A DNA stretch of 64,000 bases, taken from positions 124,001 to 188,000 of the forward strand of contig NZ_JBOITN010000019.1 in assembly GCF_050717545.1 (NCBI RefSeq), in the 5' to 3' direction. Positions 34,741-44,700 of the stretch are shown in pieces (position 1 is the stretch's first letter; each line of letters starts with the position of its first letter). The DNA is from Clostridium_AD sp050717545 (lineage in GTDB: Bacteria; Bacillota; Clostridia; Clostridiales; Clostridiaceae). The notes beneath the pieces are model-generated. The model ran no database searches, had not been told where the DNA came from, and saw only the letters and a list, made by a program, of their open reading frames with translations. The position numbers and the translations under genes were made by a program.

Positions 34741-34990
34741 TTCATTATATCAATATATGATATTCTACCATTGTTAAACTTATTATAAATATTAGAATTA
34801 AACTTGATAAAAATAGAACAATACTATTACTTACTATACTTTATGTTTTTTTATTCTTTTTTGAAAAATCCTGAATATAAAAGCAAACATAGAGTAGATG
34901 TTGATATTGGTAAGTTGATATTATAATTAATACTTGTCATTATAAACATACTGTGATAAACTAATAGATAATTAAAAAACAACTAAATAA
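34741..34990. other. AT-rich intergenic region before the riboswitch
   Basis: No gene, repeat or hairpin seen. It should hold the promoter of the lysine leader and that of the minus-strand P-loop gene. Confidence 0.4.
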
Positions 34991-34993
34991 ACT

Positions 34994-35172
34994 AACTACC
35001 TAAGGTAGAGGTGCCGCAGTTAATAGTACTTATTCGGAGTCGATAGATTATGATGAACAAGGAAAGGAGTTATGGCCGAAGAAAATATAACTTATAAAAT
35101 TATTTTCTGGGTTTACACATAATATGTGTAAAGTTGTCACTGATTTTCAGTGGAGAGCTACACGGTACACGA
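34994..35172 (+). promoter_or_regulatory. Lysine riboswitch (L box)
   Basis: Conserved L-box blocks appear in order: AGGTAGAGGTGCCGC, AGTACTTATTCGGAGTCG, GGAAAGGAGTTATGGCCGAAG, GTTGTCACTGATTTTCAGTG and GGAGAGCTAC. CTACC at the 5' end can pair with the 3' block to close the multi-helix junction. Lysine binding favours the terminator at 35197. It precedes aspartokinase and diaminopimelate decarboxylase genes, as expected for feedback control of lysine synthesis. Confidence 0.93.
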
Positions 35173-35196
35173 AGTTTGTATAAAAACAAATATTTT

Positions 35197-35237
35197 TATG
35201 CAGCAAGGGTGTTCCTTTGTTGCATAATTTTTTTTTG
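35197..35237 (+). terminator. Riboswitch-controlled terminator
   Basis: TATGCAGCAAGG pairs with CCTTTGTTGCATA around GTGTT, followed by ten T. This is the expression platform of the lysine riboswitch. Confidence 0.85.
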
Positions 35238-35325
35238 AAGTTATTATAATGAATTTGGGGATATTTATAGTTCGTTTTAAATAAAAAAATTACCGTAAGT
35301 TATAATTAATAGGAGTGATTTGATT

Positions 35326-36525
35326 ATGCCAGTAGTTGTTCAAAAATATGGTGGCTCTTCTTTAGGAACTATAGAGAAAATTAAAGGAATTGCACATTGC
35401 ATAGTAAATAGAAAAAATAAGAACACAGATTTAGTTATAGTAGTATCTGCTATGGGGGATACTACTGATAATTTATTATCTCTTTCTAAAGGTATAGGTG
35501 AAGAACCAGATAAGAGGGAACTAGATGCATTGCTCTCAACAGGAGAAATAATTTCAAGTGCACTCCTGGCCATGGCAATTAAGCAACTTGGATATGATGC
35601 CATAAGTTATACTGCATATCAAATTGGAATTCGAACTAGTGGTCAATATGGTAAAGCGTTAATTGATGACATACATGGTAATAAAATTAAAAAAAGCTTA
35701 AAACAAGGTAAGATTGTAATAGTCGCTGGATTTCAAGGAATAAATGGTGAGGGCAATATTACTACACTAGGTAGAGGTGGTTCTGATACCACAGCAGTAG
35801 CACTAGCTGTAAAACTTGATGGTAGATGCGAAATATATACGGATGTTTCTGGAGTATATAGTGTGGATCCTAGAGCATATAGTGATGCTAAAAAATTAGA
35901 TGAAATAGAATATGAGGAGATGCTTGAGCTAGCAAGTTTGGGAGCTCAAATAATGCATTCAAGGTCAATAGAGCTTGCCCAGAAGTACGGCATGCCAATA
36001 TATGTTGGCTTAAGCAATAGTGACATTAAAGGAACAGTAATTAAGGAGGTAAAAAATATGGATATGGAAAGTAAGCCAGTAACAGGTATAGCAACTGATG
36101 ATGATGATGTGTCAGTAACGCTCCAAAGCATTCCTAAAGATGTGAATATACTATCTGATATATTTGAAGCTGTTGGAGGTAAAAAAATCAATATAGATAT
36201 GATAAGCCAATCATCTCCTATAGATGGCGTTGTAAGTGTATCATTTACAATACCTAAAGAAAACTTAAAGGATAGCTTAAAAATTATAGATAAATTGATA
36301 GTAGATAATAAAGTTATAGTTGACGAGGATATAACTAAATTCTCAGTGGTGGGACTTGGTATGAAGACAACATCTGGCGTTGCAGCTAGAATGTTTAAGG
36401 TTTTTAGTAAAAACAATATTGAGATTAAAATGATTACAACATCAGAAATAAGAATTACTTGCGCTATTAAGACTGAGGATAAATTAAAGGCTATTCAGGT
36501 TGTTGCAAAGGAATTTAATCTATAA
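35326..36525 (+). CDS. lysC: Aspartokinase
   Basis: Phosphorylates aspartate, the first step toward lysine, threonine and methionine. 399 aa. The kinase domain (1-245) starts with VQKYGGSS and has GRGGSDTTA near 155 and YTDVSGVYSVDPR near 175. Two ACT domains follow (about 260-330 and 335-399). The start at ATG 35326 follows AGGAGTGAT; the upstream TTG at 35320 is unlikely. The lysine riboswitch controls it, and lysA follows after 29 bases. An internal ribosome binding site and ATG at 36058 may give a second product. Confidence 0.95.
   Translation: MPVVVQKYGGSSLGTIEKIKGIAHCIVNRKNKNTDLVIVVSAMGDTTDNLLSLSKGIGEEPDKRELDALLSTGEIISSALLAMAIKQLGYDAISYTAYQIGIRTSGQYGKALIDDIHGNKIKKSLKQGKIVIVAGFQGINGEGNITTLGRGGSDTTAVALAVKLDGRCEIYTDVSGVYSVDPRAYSDAKKLDEIEYEEMLELASLGAQIMHSRSIELAQKYGMPIYVGLSNSDIKGTVIKEVKNMDMESKPVTGIATDDDDVSVTLQSIPKDVNILSDIFEAVGGKKINIDMISQSSPIDGVVSVSFTIPKENLKDSLKIIDKLIVDNKVIVDEDITKFSVVGLGMKTTSGVAARMFKVFSKNNIEIKMITTSEIRITCAIKTEDKLKAIQVVAKEFNL
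36058..36525 (+). CDS. Possible internal aspartokinase beta subunit (ACT domains only)
   Basis: Inside lysC, AAGGAGGT (36043-36050) lies 7 bases before an in-frame ATG (36058), a better site than many true starts here. Translation from it gives 155 aa starting MDMESKPVTG and containing only the two ACT domains. Bacillus subtilis aspartokinase II is known to make such a beta subunit from an in-frame internal start, with about 160 aa. I infer the same here; the codons for Lys-Glu-Val also need to spell something like this, so chance cannot be excluded. Confidence 0.5.
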   Translation: MDMESKPVTGIATDDDDVSVTLQSIPKDVNILSDIFEAVGGKKINIDMISQSSPIDGVVSVSFTIPKENLKDSLKIIDKLIVDNKVIVDEDITKFSVVGLGMKTTSGVAARMFKVFSKNNIEIKMITTSEIRITCAIKTEDKLKAIQVVAKEFNL

Positions 36526-36554
36526 ATAAGGAACTAATAGAAGGAGAGATTTAT

Positions 36555-37853
36555 GTGAGGTTTTTTGGAAATATCAAAAGCGATAATAATAAATTAAGTA
36601 TTGCAGGAGTTAGTGCACAGGTTTTAGCTAAGGAATATGGTACCCCTCTTTACATAATGGATGAACAACTCGTGCGAGAGAATTGTAGAAGGTTTTATAA
36701 ATCTTTTAAATCAGAAGATGGGAATAATAAGGTAGCATATGCAGGGAAAGCATTTTTAACTATAGCAATGTGCGAAATTATAAAAAGTGAAGGTTTATAT
36801 TTAGATGTAGTTTCAGGTGGAGAATTGTATACTGCAAGTAAAGCTGGTTACCCACTACAAAATGTATATTTCCATGGTAATAATAAAACAGCCGATGAAA
36901 TTGAAATGGCGGTAGAACTTGGCGTAGGAAGTTTTGTAGTAGATAATCTTCACGAAATGGAAATTATTAATGAAAAGGCAAATGAAAAAGGAATAGTTCA
37001 ACGAGTTCTTCTTAGAGTAACACCAGGAATAGAAGCTCATACTCATGATTACATAAAAACTGGACAAATTGATTCAAAGTTTGGATTTACTATTTTAAAT
37101 AATGAATTGGAAGAGGTTATAAAAACTGCTCTAAGCCTAAAAAATATTAAATTTGCAGGATTACATTGTCATATAGGTTCTCAAATTTTTGAATTAGAAC
37201 CTTATAGAGATGCAATACGCATAATGACATCTTTAATTAAAGATATTAAAGACAAATTTAATTATGATATAGAAGAATTAGATTTAGGAGGAGGTTTCGG
37301 TGTTTATTACTACGAAGATGATGAGCCTAAGGAAATAGAGGAATTTTGCACGGTAATAATGGAAGAAGCCAAAATTAAGTGCGATGAATATGCAATAAAT
37401 TATCCAACCCTTGTTATAGAACCAGGCAGATCAATTGTAGCTAATGCAGGAATTACATTATATACTGTAGGCGCAATAAAGGACATACCAGAGGTTAGAA
37501 AATATGTGGCTGTAGATGGTGGAATGACAGATAATATAAGACCAGCATTATATAATGCTCAATATCAATGTGTACTTGCTAATAAAATAAACGGACCTTG
37601 CATAGAAGTGGTTACAATTGCAGGGAAATGTTGTGAGAGTGGAGACATATTACTCGAGGATGTAAAACTACCGAAGGTTAATAGTGGAGATCTTATGGCT
37701 ATGCTATCAACTGGTGCTTATGGATATTCAATGTGTAGTAATTATAATAAAATACCCAAGCCTCCTGTAGTTTTAGTAAGTGAGGGTACCCATAAAGTCA
37801 TATGCAAAAGACAAACTTATCAAGAAATGATTTCCAACGAAGTATGTTTATAG
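36555..37853 (+). CDS. lysA: Diaminopimelate decarboxylase
   Basis: PLP enzyme that makes lysine from meso-diaminopimelate. 432 aa. Seen: VAYAGKAFLT near 62 with the PLP Lys, HGNNKT near 117, LHCHIGSQI near 205 with the His stacking on PLP, LDLGGGFGV near 243, EPGRSIVANAG near 295 and CCESGDIL near 358 with the catalytic Cys. The start is GTG at 36555 after AAGGAGAG; an out-of-frame ATG just before it is followed at once by a stop. Second gene of the lysine operon. A palindromic repeat begins 19 bases after the stop. Confidence 0.95.
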   Translation: MRFFGNIKSDNNKLSIAGVSAQVLAKEYGTPLYIMDEQLVRENCRRFYKSFKSEDGNNKVAYAGKAFLTIAMCEIIKSEGLYLDVVSGGELYTASKAGYPLQNVYFHGNNKTADEIEMAVELGVGSFVVDNLHEMEIINEKANEKGIVQRVLLRVTPGIEAHTHDYIKTGQIDSKFGFTILNNELEEVIKTALSLKNIKFAGLHCHIGSQIFELEPYRDAIRIMTSLIKDIKDKFNYDIEELDLGGGFGVYYYEDDEPKEIEEFCTVIMEEAKIKCDEYAINYPTLVIEPGRSIVANAGITLYTVGAIKDIPEVRKYVAVDGGMTDNIRPALYNAQYQCVLANKINGPCIEVVTIAGKCCESGDILLEDVKLPKVNSGDLMAMLSTGAYGYSMCSNYNKIPKPPVVLVSEGTHKVICKRQTYQEMISNEVCL

Positions 37854-37872
37854 GCGAATATGCTGTAGAGAA

Positions 37873-38097
37873 GTTCTCCTGCGCGACTTCAAATAAGAGT
37901 TTGAAACGTGAAATTCCATTAAGAAATTCTAATCTTTTGCCAATACAAAATTCTCTATCACTCACATTCGGCTTGCGCCGGTTCGCTAGTCTTCCTTCCA
38001 GTCAGGCTCACGAGAATTTTATATTTGCAAAAGAAGAATTTTAAATGGAATTTCAATGTTTCTGCTCTTCTTATTTGGTGCCGCTTCCGGAGAAATT
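37873..38097 (+). repeat. Large palindromic repeat, copy B
   Basis: About 225 bases that fold back on themselves. From outside in: TTCTCCT with CGGAGAA; AAATAAGAG with CTCTTCTTATTT; GAAATTCCATT with AATGGAATTTC (plus AATTCT, TCTTTTGC and their partners); and ACAAAATTCTC with GAGAATTTTAT. The inner part CTCACATTCG...GGTTCGCTAG is shared with copies A and C. The element sits in the same orientation as the lysine operon just upstream. No convincing protein is encoded. Confidence 0.85.
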
Positions 38098-38109
38098 CAT
38101 ACTATATCA

Positions 38110-38440
38110 CATTTACATTGAGATGTATCTACTATGGAGAACATTCATTCTAAGATGTATCCGAAAGTGATGGTAAAAAGAAAAAGATGGTAAAAAATTA
38201 AAAGATTAAAACAAAAAGATTAAAAGATTTGAAAAACCCATGTCAAAAAATCTTTTAGCCGTAGGCTGCCGGATGTGTTAAATAATATCTGAATATAAAA
38301 TTTTTAAACTAAAAATCATCTTAAAGAGATGGGAAACAAAAATAAGATTGAGAAAGCTTGTTAATTCTTATTCAAAAGTCTTTTAGCCGATAGGCTGATT
38401 ATGTATTGAATAATATTTATAAGGGAAGAAACTATTAAAT
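38110..38440. other. Non-coding stretch with an imperfect direct repeat
   Basis: No gene seen. Two related blocks of about 50 bases lie at 38243-38298 and 38372-38422. Each has TCTTTTAGCC, a tiny AGCC/GGCT hairpin with a different loop (GTA or GATA), then TAATAT and TATAA. Function unknown. Confidence 0.5.
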
Positions 38441-38455
38441 TTTAATAGTTTCTTG
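38429..38455. terminator. Hairpin GAAACTATTAAA / TTTAATAGTTTC
   Basis: A nearly perfect inverted repeat around TT with flanking A and T runs. It lies at the end of the decayed membrane-protein gene on the minus strand. Confidence 0.5.
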
Positions 38456-38886
38456 TTTGACCCCCTAAAATTTTTTTTTGTAATATATTTTTAAGACCCC
38501 TTTTACCATGGACATAAAAAATATAACGGATAGTAAAGTGAAAAAAATCATCTGGTTAAAGAATCCAGCTATAATAGTTGCAATTGCTATTGCAACTAAT
38601 GAAAAATTAAAACCTACACCACCTATGCTATCTTTAATAAGTTTTGTTCTCTCGTCGTGTTCTTTTATATAGAGTTTTTTAATTCATCCTCGCTTTTTAA
38701 TGCCTTTCTATATTTTGCAATGCATATTATCATGATAAATTGAAAGCCTATGAAGATGTGTAATTGAAAACCAGGTATCATATCAGAAATATCGTCATTA
38801 ATTCCACATGCCATATTTACAAAGGTTCCTGTTAAGACGATGAATACAGTTGCGAATGCATCTGTAGTAATAAATACTTTTTTTCT
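38442..38886 (-). pseudogene. Decayed small membrane protein gene, frameshifted and lacking a start
   Basis: On the minus strand a coding-like sequence directly follows the CDF transporter stop, in the same frame. It reads KKVFITTDAFATVFIVLTG, a membrane segment, then KALKSEDELKN. At a run of six A near 38680 the frame shifts and continues with LYIKEHDERTKLIKDSIGG and two more membrane segments, ending at 38442. The joined product resembles small clostridial membrane proteins with a DERT motif. There is no start codon or ribosome binding site. A single indel and a missing 5' end point to a pseudogene, though a sequencing error at the A run could explain the shift alone. Confidence 0.7.
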
Positions 38887-40071
38887 CTAAACTCCTATAT
38901 AATCTCTATCAATTGTCATCACGGCATTATAATAAGGGTAAGACATTTTAAGCTGTTTATTGATATCAGCTTCAAGTTTTGATTCGTCGCTATCAGAAAA
39001 TTTTGGATTAAAGTCAATTACCACATCGAAGATTAAATTTTTATGGGAGCCTTCTCCTACAATTCTAAAGTCATGAATTGATTTTATTATAGAAAAATTT
39101 TTTAATATGTCTAAAAGTTCTAACCGAGAGGCATCAACCTCTTTGTCGCCTGTGTTTATGGGATCCATGTGGATAACTAGATATAGGCTGAATTCATCAG
39201 AAATTTCTTTCTCAGCTTTGTCTATAATTTCATGAATTTTAACTATGGAGATATCACAAGGAACTTCGGCATGAATAGAACCCATGCATCTTCCGGGTCC
39301 ATAATTATGTATAACCAAATCATGGGAACCTGTAATATAGTCATAGGATAGTAATTTTTCCTTAAGTCCATTCACAAGGTCCATATCAGGAGCCTCACCA
39401 AGCAAGGGGTTGATAGTTTCTCTAATAAGTGAATATCCGGCATAGATTATTATAAAGGATACTAGCATTCCCATATACCCATCTATAGGGAAATCAATCC
39501 AAACGGATAGAAGTAGTGATACTGCAACGCAGCTTGAACTAATTACATCAGTTAATGCATCGGTTGAAGAAGCTTTTAGGGCAGAGGAATTTATAGCTTT
39601 ACCCATAGTTTTATTAAATCTACTAATCCAAAGTTTAAAACCTATAGATACTAATATTAATATAAAAGGTATAAGGCTAAAGATTACTTTTGATGGATGG
39701 ATTATTTTATCAAAGGAGGTTTTAATAAACTCAAAACCTACTAGAATTACTAAAAAGGAAACTACAAGTCCTGAAACGTATTCAAGCCTGCCGTGACCAA
39801 AAGGATGTTCTTTATCTGGTGGTTTACTAGCTAGTTTAAAGCCTAAAATTGTAATAACTGATGAGGCAACATCTGATAAGTTATTAAAGGCATCAGCAGT
39901 AACTGCTATACTATTTGATATTATCCCTATAAATAGTTTTGTAGCAAAAAGAATTAAATTCACTATAATTCCAACTAAACCACCTAGATAGCCATATCCA
40001 TCTCTTACTTTTTTGTTAGTAACATCTTGATAATTTTTTACAAATTTTGAAATTAGAAATTTTGATAACAT
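38887..40071 (-). CDS. Cation diffusion facilitator family transporter
   Basis: 394 aa divalent-metal exporter. About six membrane helices in residues 20-215, with metal-site motifs TADAFNNLSD near 58, HPFGHGRLE near 90 and STDALTDVISS near 165. A cytoplasmic ferredoxin-like domain follows (220-300) with further His residues, and the protein extends about 90 residues longer than the minimal family size, with a second similar C-terminal lobe. Metal (Zn, Mn, Fe or Co) cannot be decided. GAGGTGAAAAT precedes the start. A pseudogene follows in frame after its stop. Confidence 0.92.
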   Translation of the reverse strand: MLSKFLISKFVKNYQDVTNKKVRDGYGYLGGLVGIIVNLILFATKLFIGIISNSIAVTADAFNNLSDVASSVITILGFKLASKPPDKEHPFGHGRLEYVSGLVVSFLVILVGFEFIKTSFDKIIHPSKVIFSLIPFILILVSIGFKLWISRFNKTMGKAINSSALKASSTDALTDVISSSCVAVSLLLSVWIDFPIDGYMGMLVSFIIIYAGYSLIRETINPLLGEAPDMDLVNGLKEKLLSYDYITGSHDLVIHNYGPGRCMGSIHAEVPCDISIVKIHEIIDKAEKEISDEFSLYLVIHMDPINTGDKEVDASRLELLDILKNFSIIKSIHDFRIVGEGSHKNLIFDVVIDFNPKFSDSDESKLEADINKQLKMSYPYYNAVMTIDRDYIGV

Positions 40072-40245
40072 ATTTTCACCTCTAATTATATAGTATAATT
40101 TAAAATATTAAATTTAAACATTATATTTAAATTTAATTATATCATTTATTTAGATTTTATAGAAATATTATGAAAGAATTTTGTTATACTAATAATAGAG
40201 ATAAGTAAAATACTAGAATGTAATAACTTTATTGGAGGAATGTAT

Positions 40246-41547
40246 ATGAACAAGGAATTAGAATTTGCTCAAAATCTTATTGATTTTATTTATGATAGTC
40301 CAACAGCATTTCATGCAGTAGCAACAGTTAAAGAGGAGTTATGTAAAGATGGATTTGTAGAAATTAAGGAAGAAGAAAAATGGAACCTTAAAAAAGGTAA
40401 CAAATATTTTGTGACTAAAAATGATTCTGCGTTAATCGCTTTTATAGTTGGACTTGGTGAAATCGAAGAAAATGGTTTTAAAATTATAGGGGCGCATACG
40501 GATTCGCCTAGTTTTAGAATAAAACCTAACCCAGAAATGATAGTAGATAATATGTATGTGAAACTGAATACAGAGGTTTATGGTGGGCCTATAATAAATA
40601 CTTGGATGGACAGGCCTCTGGCAATAGCCGGACGGGTAACTTTAAGAGGAGAAAATATTCTATTGCCGGAAACCCGCCTTGTAAATATTAAAAAGCCTAT
40701 AATGATAATTCCTAATGTGGCTATTCATATGAATAGGGATGTAAACACTGGAATTGAGCTAAATAAACAAAAGGACACTTTACCACTTCTTTCAATGGTT
40801 AATAGCGAATTAGAAAAAAATAATTATCTTATGAACGCCATTGCAAAAGAATTATCTGTAGAGCTTAAACAAATTATAGATTTTGATTTATTCCTTTATG
40901 AATATGAAAAAGGGTCAATTATCGGTTTAAACAGTGAATTTATATCAAGTTCAAGATTAGATGATTTAGCTATGGTCCATGCAGGGATAAAGGCGCTTGC
41001 TAAAGCGCAGGCTGTAGAGTCGACCAGCGTAATGGTTTGTTTTGATAACGAAGAGGTAGGAAGTTCGACAAAACAAGGCGCTGACTCAAATATGCTAGTT
41101 GGTATTTTAGAGCGGATAACAATAGCATTAGATAAAGGCCGTGAGGACTTTTTAAGAGCTATTTCTAAGTCCTTTATAATATCTGCAGATAATGCACATG
41201 CGCTTCATCCTAATAGTCCAGAAAAAAATGACCCAACCAATAAACCCTATATAAATAAAGGACCAGTTATAAAAATCAGTGCAAATCAAAGTTATACAAC
41301 TGATAGCAACTCTGCTGCGGTTTATGAATTGGTTTGTGAAAAAGTAGGAGTACCGATGCAGAAATTTGTTAATAGATCAGATGCTCGTGGAGGTTCAACT
41401 ATAGGGCCAATATCTTCAACTCATTTAAATATACGCTCAGTAGATATGGGTAGCCCAACACTAGCTATGCATTCTATTCGCGAACTAGGTGGAGTAAGTG
41501 ATCATACTTATGTTACTAAATCTTTTCAAGAATTTTATAAAATTTAA
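40246..41547 (+). CDS. M18 family aminopeptidase
   Basis: 433 aa zinc aminopeptidase, cytosolic, usually a large oligomer. Seen: SPTAFHAV near residue 16, GAHTDSPSFRIKPNP near 83 with the first metal His and Asp, CFDNEEVGSST near 262 with catalytic Glu residues, SADNAHALHPN near 312, and the C-terminal SSTHLNIRSVDMGSP and AMHSIRE with the last metal His. It removes N-terminal residues, often acidic or neutral. The ATG at 40246 is 7 bases after GGAGG; the ATG at 40240 is too close. Single gene. Confidence 0.94.
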   Translation: MNKELEFAQNLIDFIYDSPTAFHAVATVKEELCKDGFVEIKEEEKWNLKKGNKYFVTKNDSALIAFIVGLGEIEENGFKIIGAHTDSPSFRIKPNPEMIVDNMYVKLNTEVYGGPIINTWMDRPLAIAGRVTLRGENILLPETRLVNIKKPIMIIPNVAIHMNRDVNTGIELNKQKDTLPLLSMVNSELEKNNYLMNAIAKELSVELKQIIDFDLFLYEYEKGSIIGLNSEFISSSRLDDLAMVHAGIKALAKAQAVESTSVMVCFDNEEVGSSTKQGADSNMLVGILERITIALDKGREDFLRAISKSFIISADNAHALHPNSPEKNDPTNKPYINKGPVIKISANQSYTTDSNSAAVYELVCEKVGVPMQKFVNRSDARGGSTIGPISSTHLNIRSVDMGSPTLAMHSIRELGGVSDHTYVTKSFQEFYKI

Positions 41548-41575
41548 TGAAAATATAAGCAAGATTCGTGTCATT

Positions 41576-41618
41576 AAAGAAACTCACAATATTTAATTGT
41601 GAGTTTCTTTAATTTTTA
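41576..41618 (+). terminator. Intrinsic terminator of the M18 gene
   Basis: AAAGAAACTCACAAT and ATTGTGAGTTTCTTT pair perfectly around ATTTA, followed by AATTTTT. Confidence 0.8.
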
Positions 41619-41711
41619 CTAATAATTAAACAGTTAGTTGGAGATAATAGTTTTGTATAGTCCTAAAACTTTACAATCTTATTAAGAAAAAGTATTAAAG
41701 GGGTGTTTATA

Positions 41712-44700
41712 ATGCCATATGTTATATTAGGGGTAATAGTCGTAATAAGTATTTTAATCCACACAGTGGTAAGAAAAAATCTAAACTATTATAAAGAAGA
41801 AAACGTACTAAAAGATGTTCCAACAATAAATGTTAATAGAGAAGATTTAGAAAAACATGCCTCTGAAATAGCACATCATTATTCGGATGTGAAAACTACT
41901 AATTGTAAGAAAAAACTTATTAGTAATTTAGATAGAAGCTATGAAAAGATTTTAAAGGGTTACGAGAACATAGATAAAAATGGTGAGGATAAAAAAGATA
42001 TATTGCCTGCATCAGAATGGCTTATGGATAATCTTTACTTAGTAGAAAAAGACTATAAGAGTATAAAATACAATATGCCACAAACATATTATAAAGATCT
42101 ACCGGTGATATACAAAGGAGTTATGAAAGGTTATCCAAGGGTTTATCATATAGCCATTGAAATCATATCTCATACTGATGGCCGGATGGATGAGTTTGTT
42201 ATAGGTGACTTTATTAGTGCGTACCAAAAAAATGCAGTACTTACAAGTGGTGAACTTTGGGCTATTCCTATAATGTTAAGAATTGCATTAATCCAGAATA
42301 TTAGCAAAATAACCGAAAAAATTGTTAAGGCTCAGCAAGATAAAAAAGAAGCAGAAGTCGTTGCAGAGCGTTTAATTAATGCTTTCAGTGAAGGCAAAAT
42401 TACTTCAGAGGTATCTGAGCTAAGTAACGAAAAGATCACATTTAATACTCACTTTACAGAAAGGTTACTTAAATTATTAAGGGATAATGGTATTGATTCT
42501 AAAGAAGTTTATAATTTTATAGATGAAAGGCTTGGCACGCAGGAAACGAGCTCGGATAGGGTTATAGCATTAGAACATCAAATTGAAGCTAATTTGGAAA
42601 TATCTATGTCAAATTCAATTAACAGTATAAGGGTTATTGAAGGGCTAAATTGGAAAATTTATTTTGAAAACCTAAGTCCAGTAGAGAGTATTTTGAGACA
42701 GGACCCATCGGGCATTTACAAACAAATGGATTTTAAGTCTAGGGATAATTATAGACATGTAATAGAAAAAATATCTAAACATACAAAACTTCCAGAAGCA
42801 TATATAGCAAAAAAAGCTATTGAATCTTGCACAGATAATGAAAATTCAGAGGGTAAAATTAGAGACTTAGAAAATAATACTTATAAACGACATGTTGGGT
42901 ATTATTTAATAGATGAAGGACTCGATGAATTAAAGAATAAAATAGGATATAAAAATACTGGATTGCAAGGTGTCAAAAATGTCATAAAGAAAAATACAGC
43001 GAATTTTTACATATCTACGATTATTATATTTACTCTATTAATAATGTCTCTAATTATTGTGAGTAGTTTATTTAATGATAGTGATAAAGATTTATGGAGA
43101 TATGTTCTAGCTGTAATTGTTATATTAGTGCCTTGTAGTGAAATAGCAATATCAATTTTTAATTGGAGTATAAGTGTTTTGAGTATACCTTCATTTATAC
43201 CTAAAATGGATTTTAAAGAAAAAATACCAGAGAAATATAGTACAGTGGTAGTAATACCAACATTACTAAATGATTGCTCTAGGGTAGATAAATTAGTAAA
43301 TGATTTAGAAATATACTATTTAGCCAATGCGCAGGAAAATTTATTTTTTGCATTACTTGGTGACTTTAATGATAGTAATGTCCAGGATGAGAGTGGAGAT
43401 AAGGCTATAGTTGATGCTGGCCTTTTAGCAATAGAACTTTTAAATAAAAAGTATTGTAGTAAATGCAAAAATAAAAACAAATTTTTCTTTTTAAATAGAT
43501 ATAGACAATTTAATGAAAAAGAAAATAAGTGGATGGGTTACGAACGAAAACGTGGAAAACTTATGGAGTTTAATGAATTTTTAAGGGGCGGTGAAAACAC
43601 AAGCTACAATATAATAAGTGCTGGAGCCCAGGACCTTCAAAGGGTTAAATATGTTATTACATTGGATGCAGATACAAAACTTCCAAGGGACTCTGCTAAA
43701 AAAATTATAGGTGCTATGGCACATCCACTAAATAATGCTGTTATAAATCATAGTAAAAAAACTGTGATCAGAGGTTATGGTTTAATGCAACCAAGAGTAG
43801 GGGTGTCTATTCTTAGTGCAAATAAGACTTTGTTTTCAAAAATATTTTCGGGTGAAACAGGAATAGACATATATACTACTGCAGTTTCTGATGTATACCA
43901 AGATTTATTTGGGGAAGGAATTTTTACTGGAAAAGGAATTTATGACGTAGATGTTTTTAATTATATGCTAAAAGATGAAATACCTGATAATGCTGTACTA
44001 AGTCATGATTTGTTAGAGGGATCATATGTAAGGACAGCATTAGTTACAGATGTGGAATTCATTGATGGATATCCAGCTTATTACAACTCTAGTTCTATGA
44101 GATTACATAGATGGACTAGAGGAGATTGGCAGTTATTACCTTGGCTTAAGAGATCCTCACCATTAAGCACAATATCTAAATGGAAAATATTTGACAACTT
44201 AAGACGCAGCTTACTTGCACCTTCCATTACAATGTTACTTATACTTGCTATAGGGGCAGTATTGCCTAATGGTACAGATAAGTGGATTATTGCAGCATTT
44301 GTTGCAATCTTAGCACCCGTACTTTTTGGTGTAAGTGAAGCTGTAGTATCTCCAGCTAAAGGCATAAGTTTATCGGGCAAAATTCAAAATAGTAAGATGG
44401 CAATAGAGCAGGTGTTTTTGATTTTTTGCTTTATACCTTTTCAAGCATATATGATGTTAGATGCTATACTGCGAACATTATATAGATTAACTATTAGTAA
44501 GAAAAATTTATTAGAATGGCAGACGGCAGAAGATGTAGAGGTAAAACTAGGGAAACGTCTTAAAGATTTTATGCAGTCTATGTGGATTGGCAGCGCAGTT
44601 GCACTTTTAATCGTATTTCTAGCGTTTAATGCAAGTATGAGTATTGGATTTCTTAGTATACCTTCTTGTGCGATTTGGTTTCTAAGCCCTATAATTGCTT

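Noticed and set aside
37802..38044. 80-residue open frame at the end of lysA
   Set aside because: It overlaps lysA in another frame and continues into palindromic repeat B. The apparent coding comes from the repeat, and there is no ribosome binding site.
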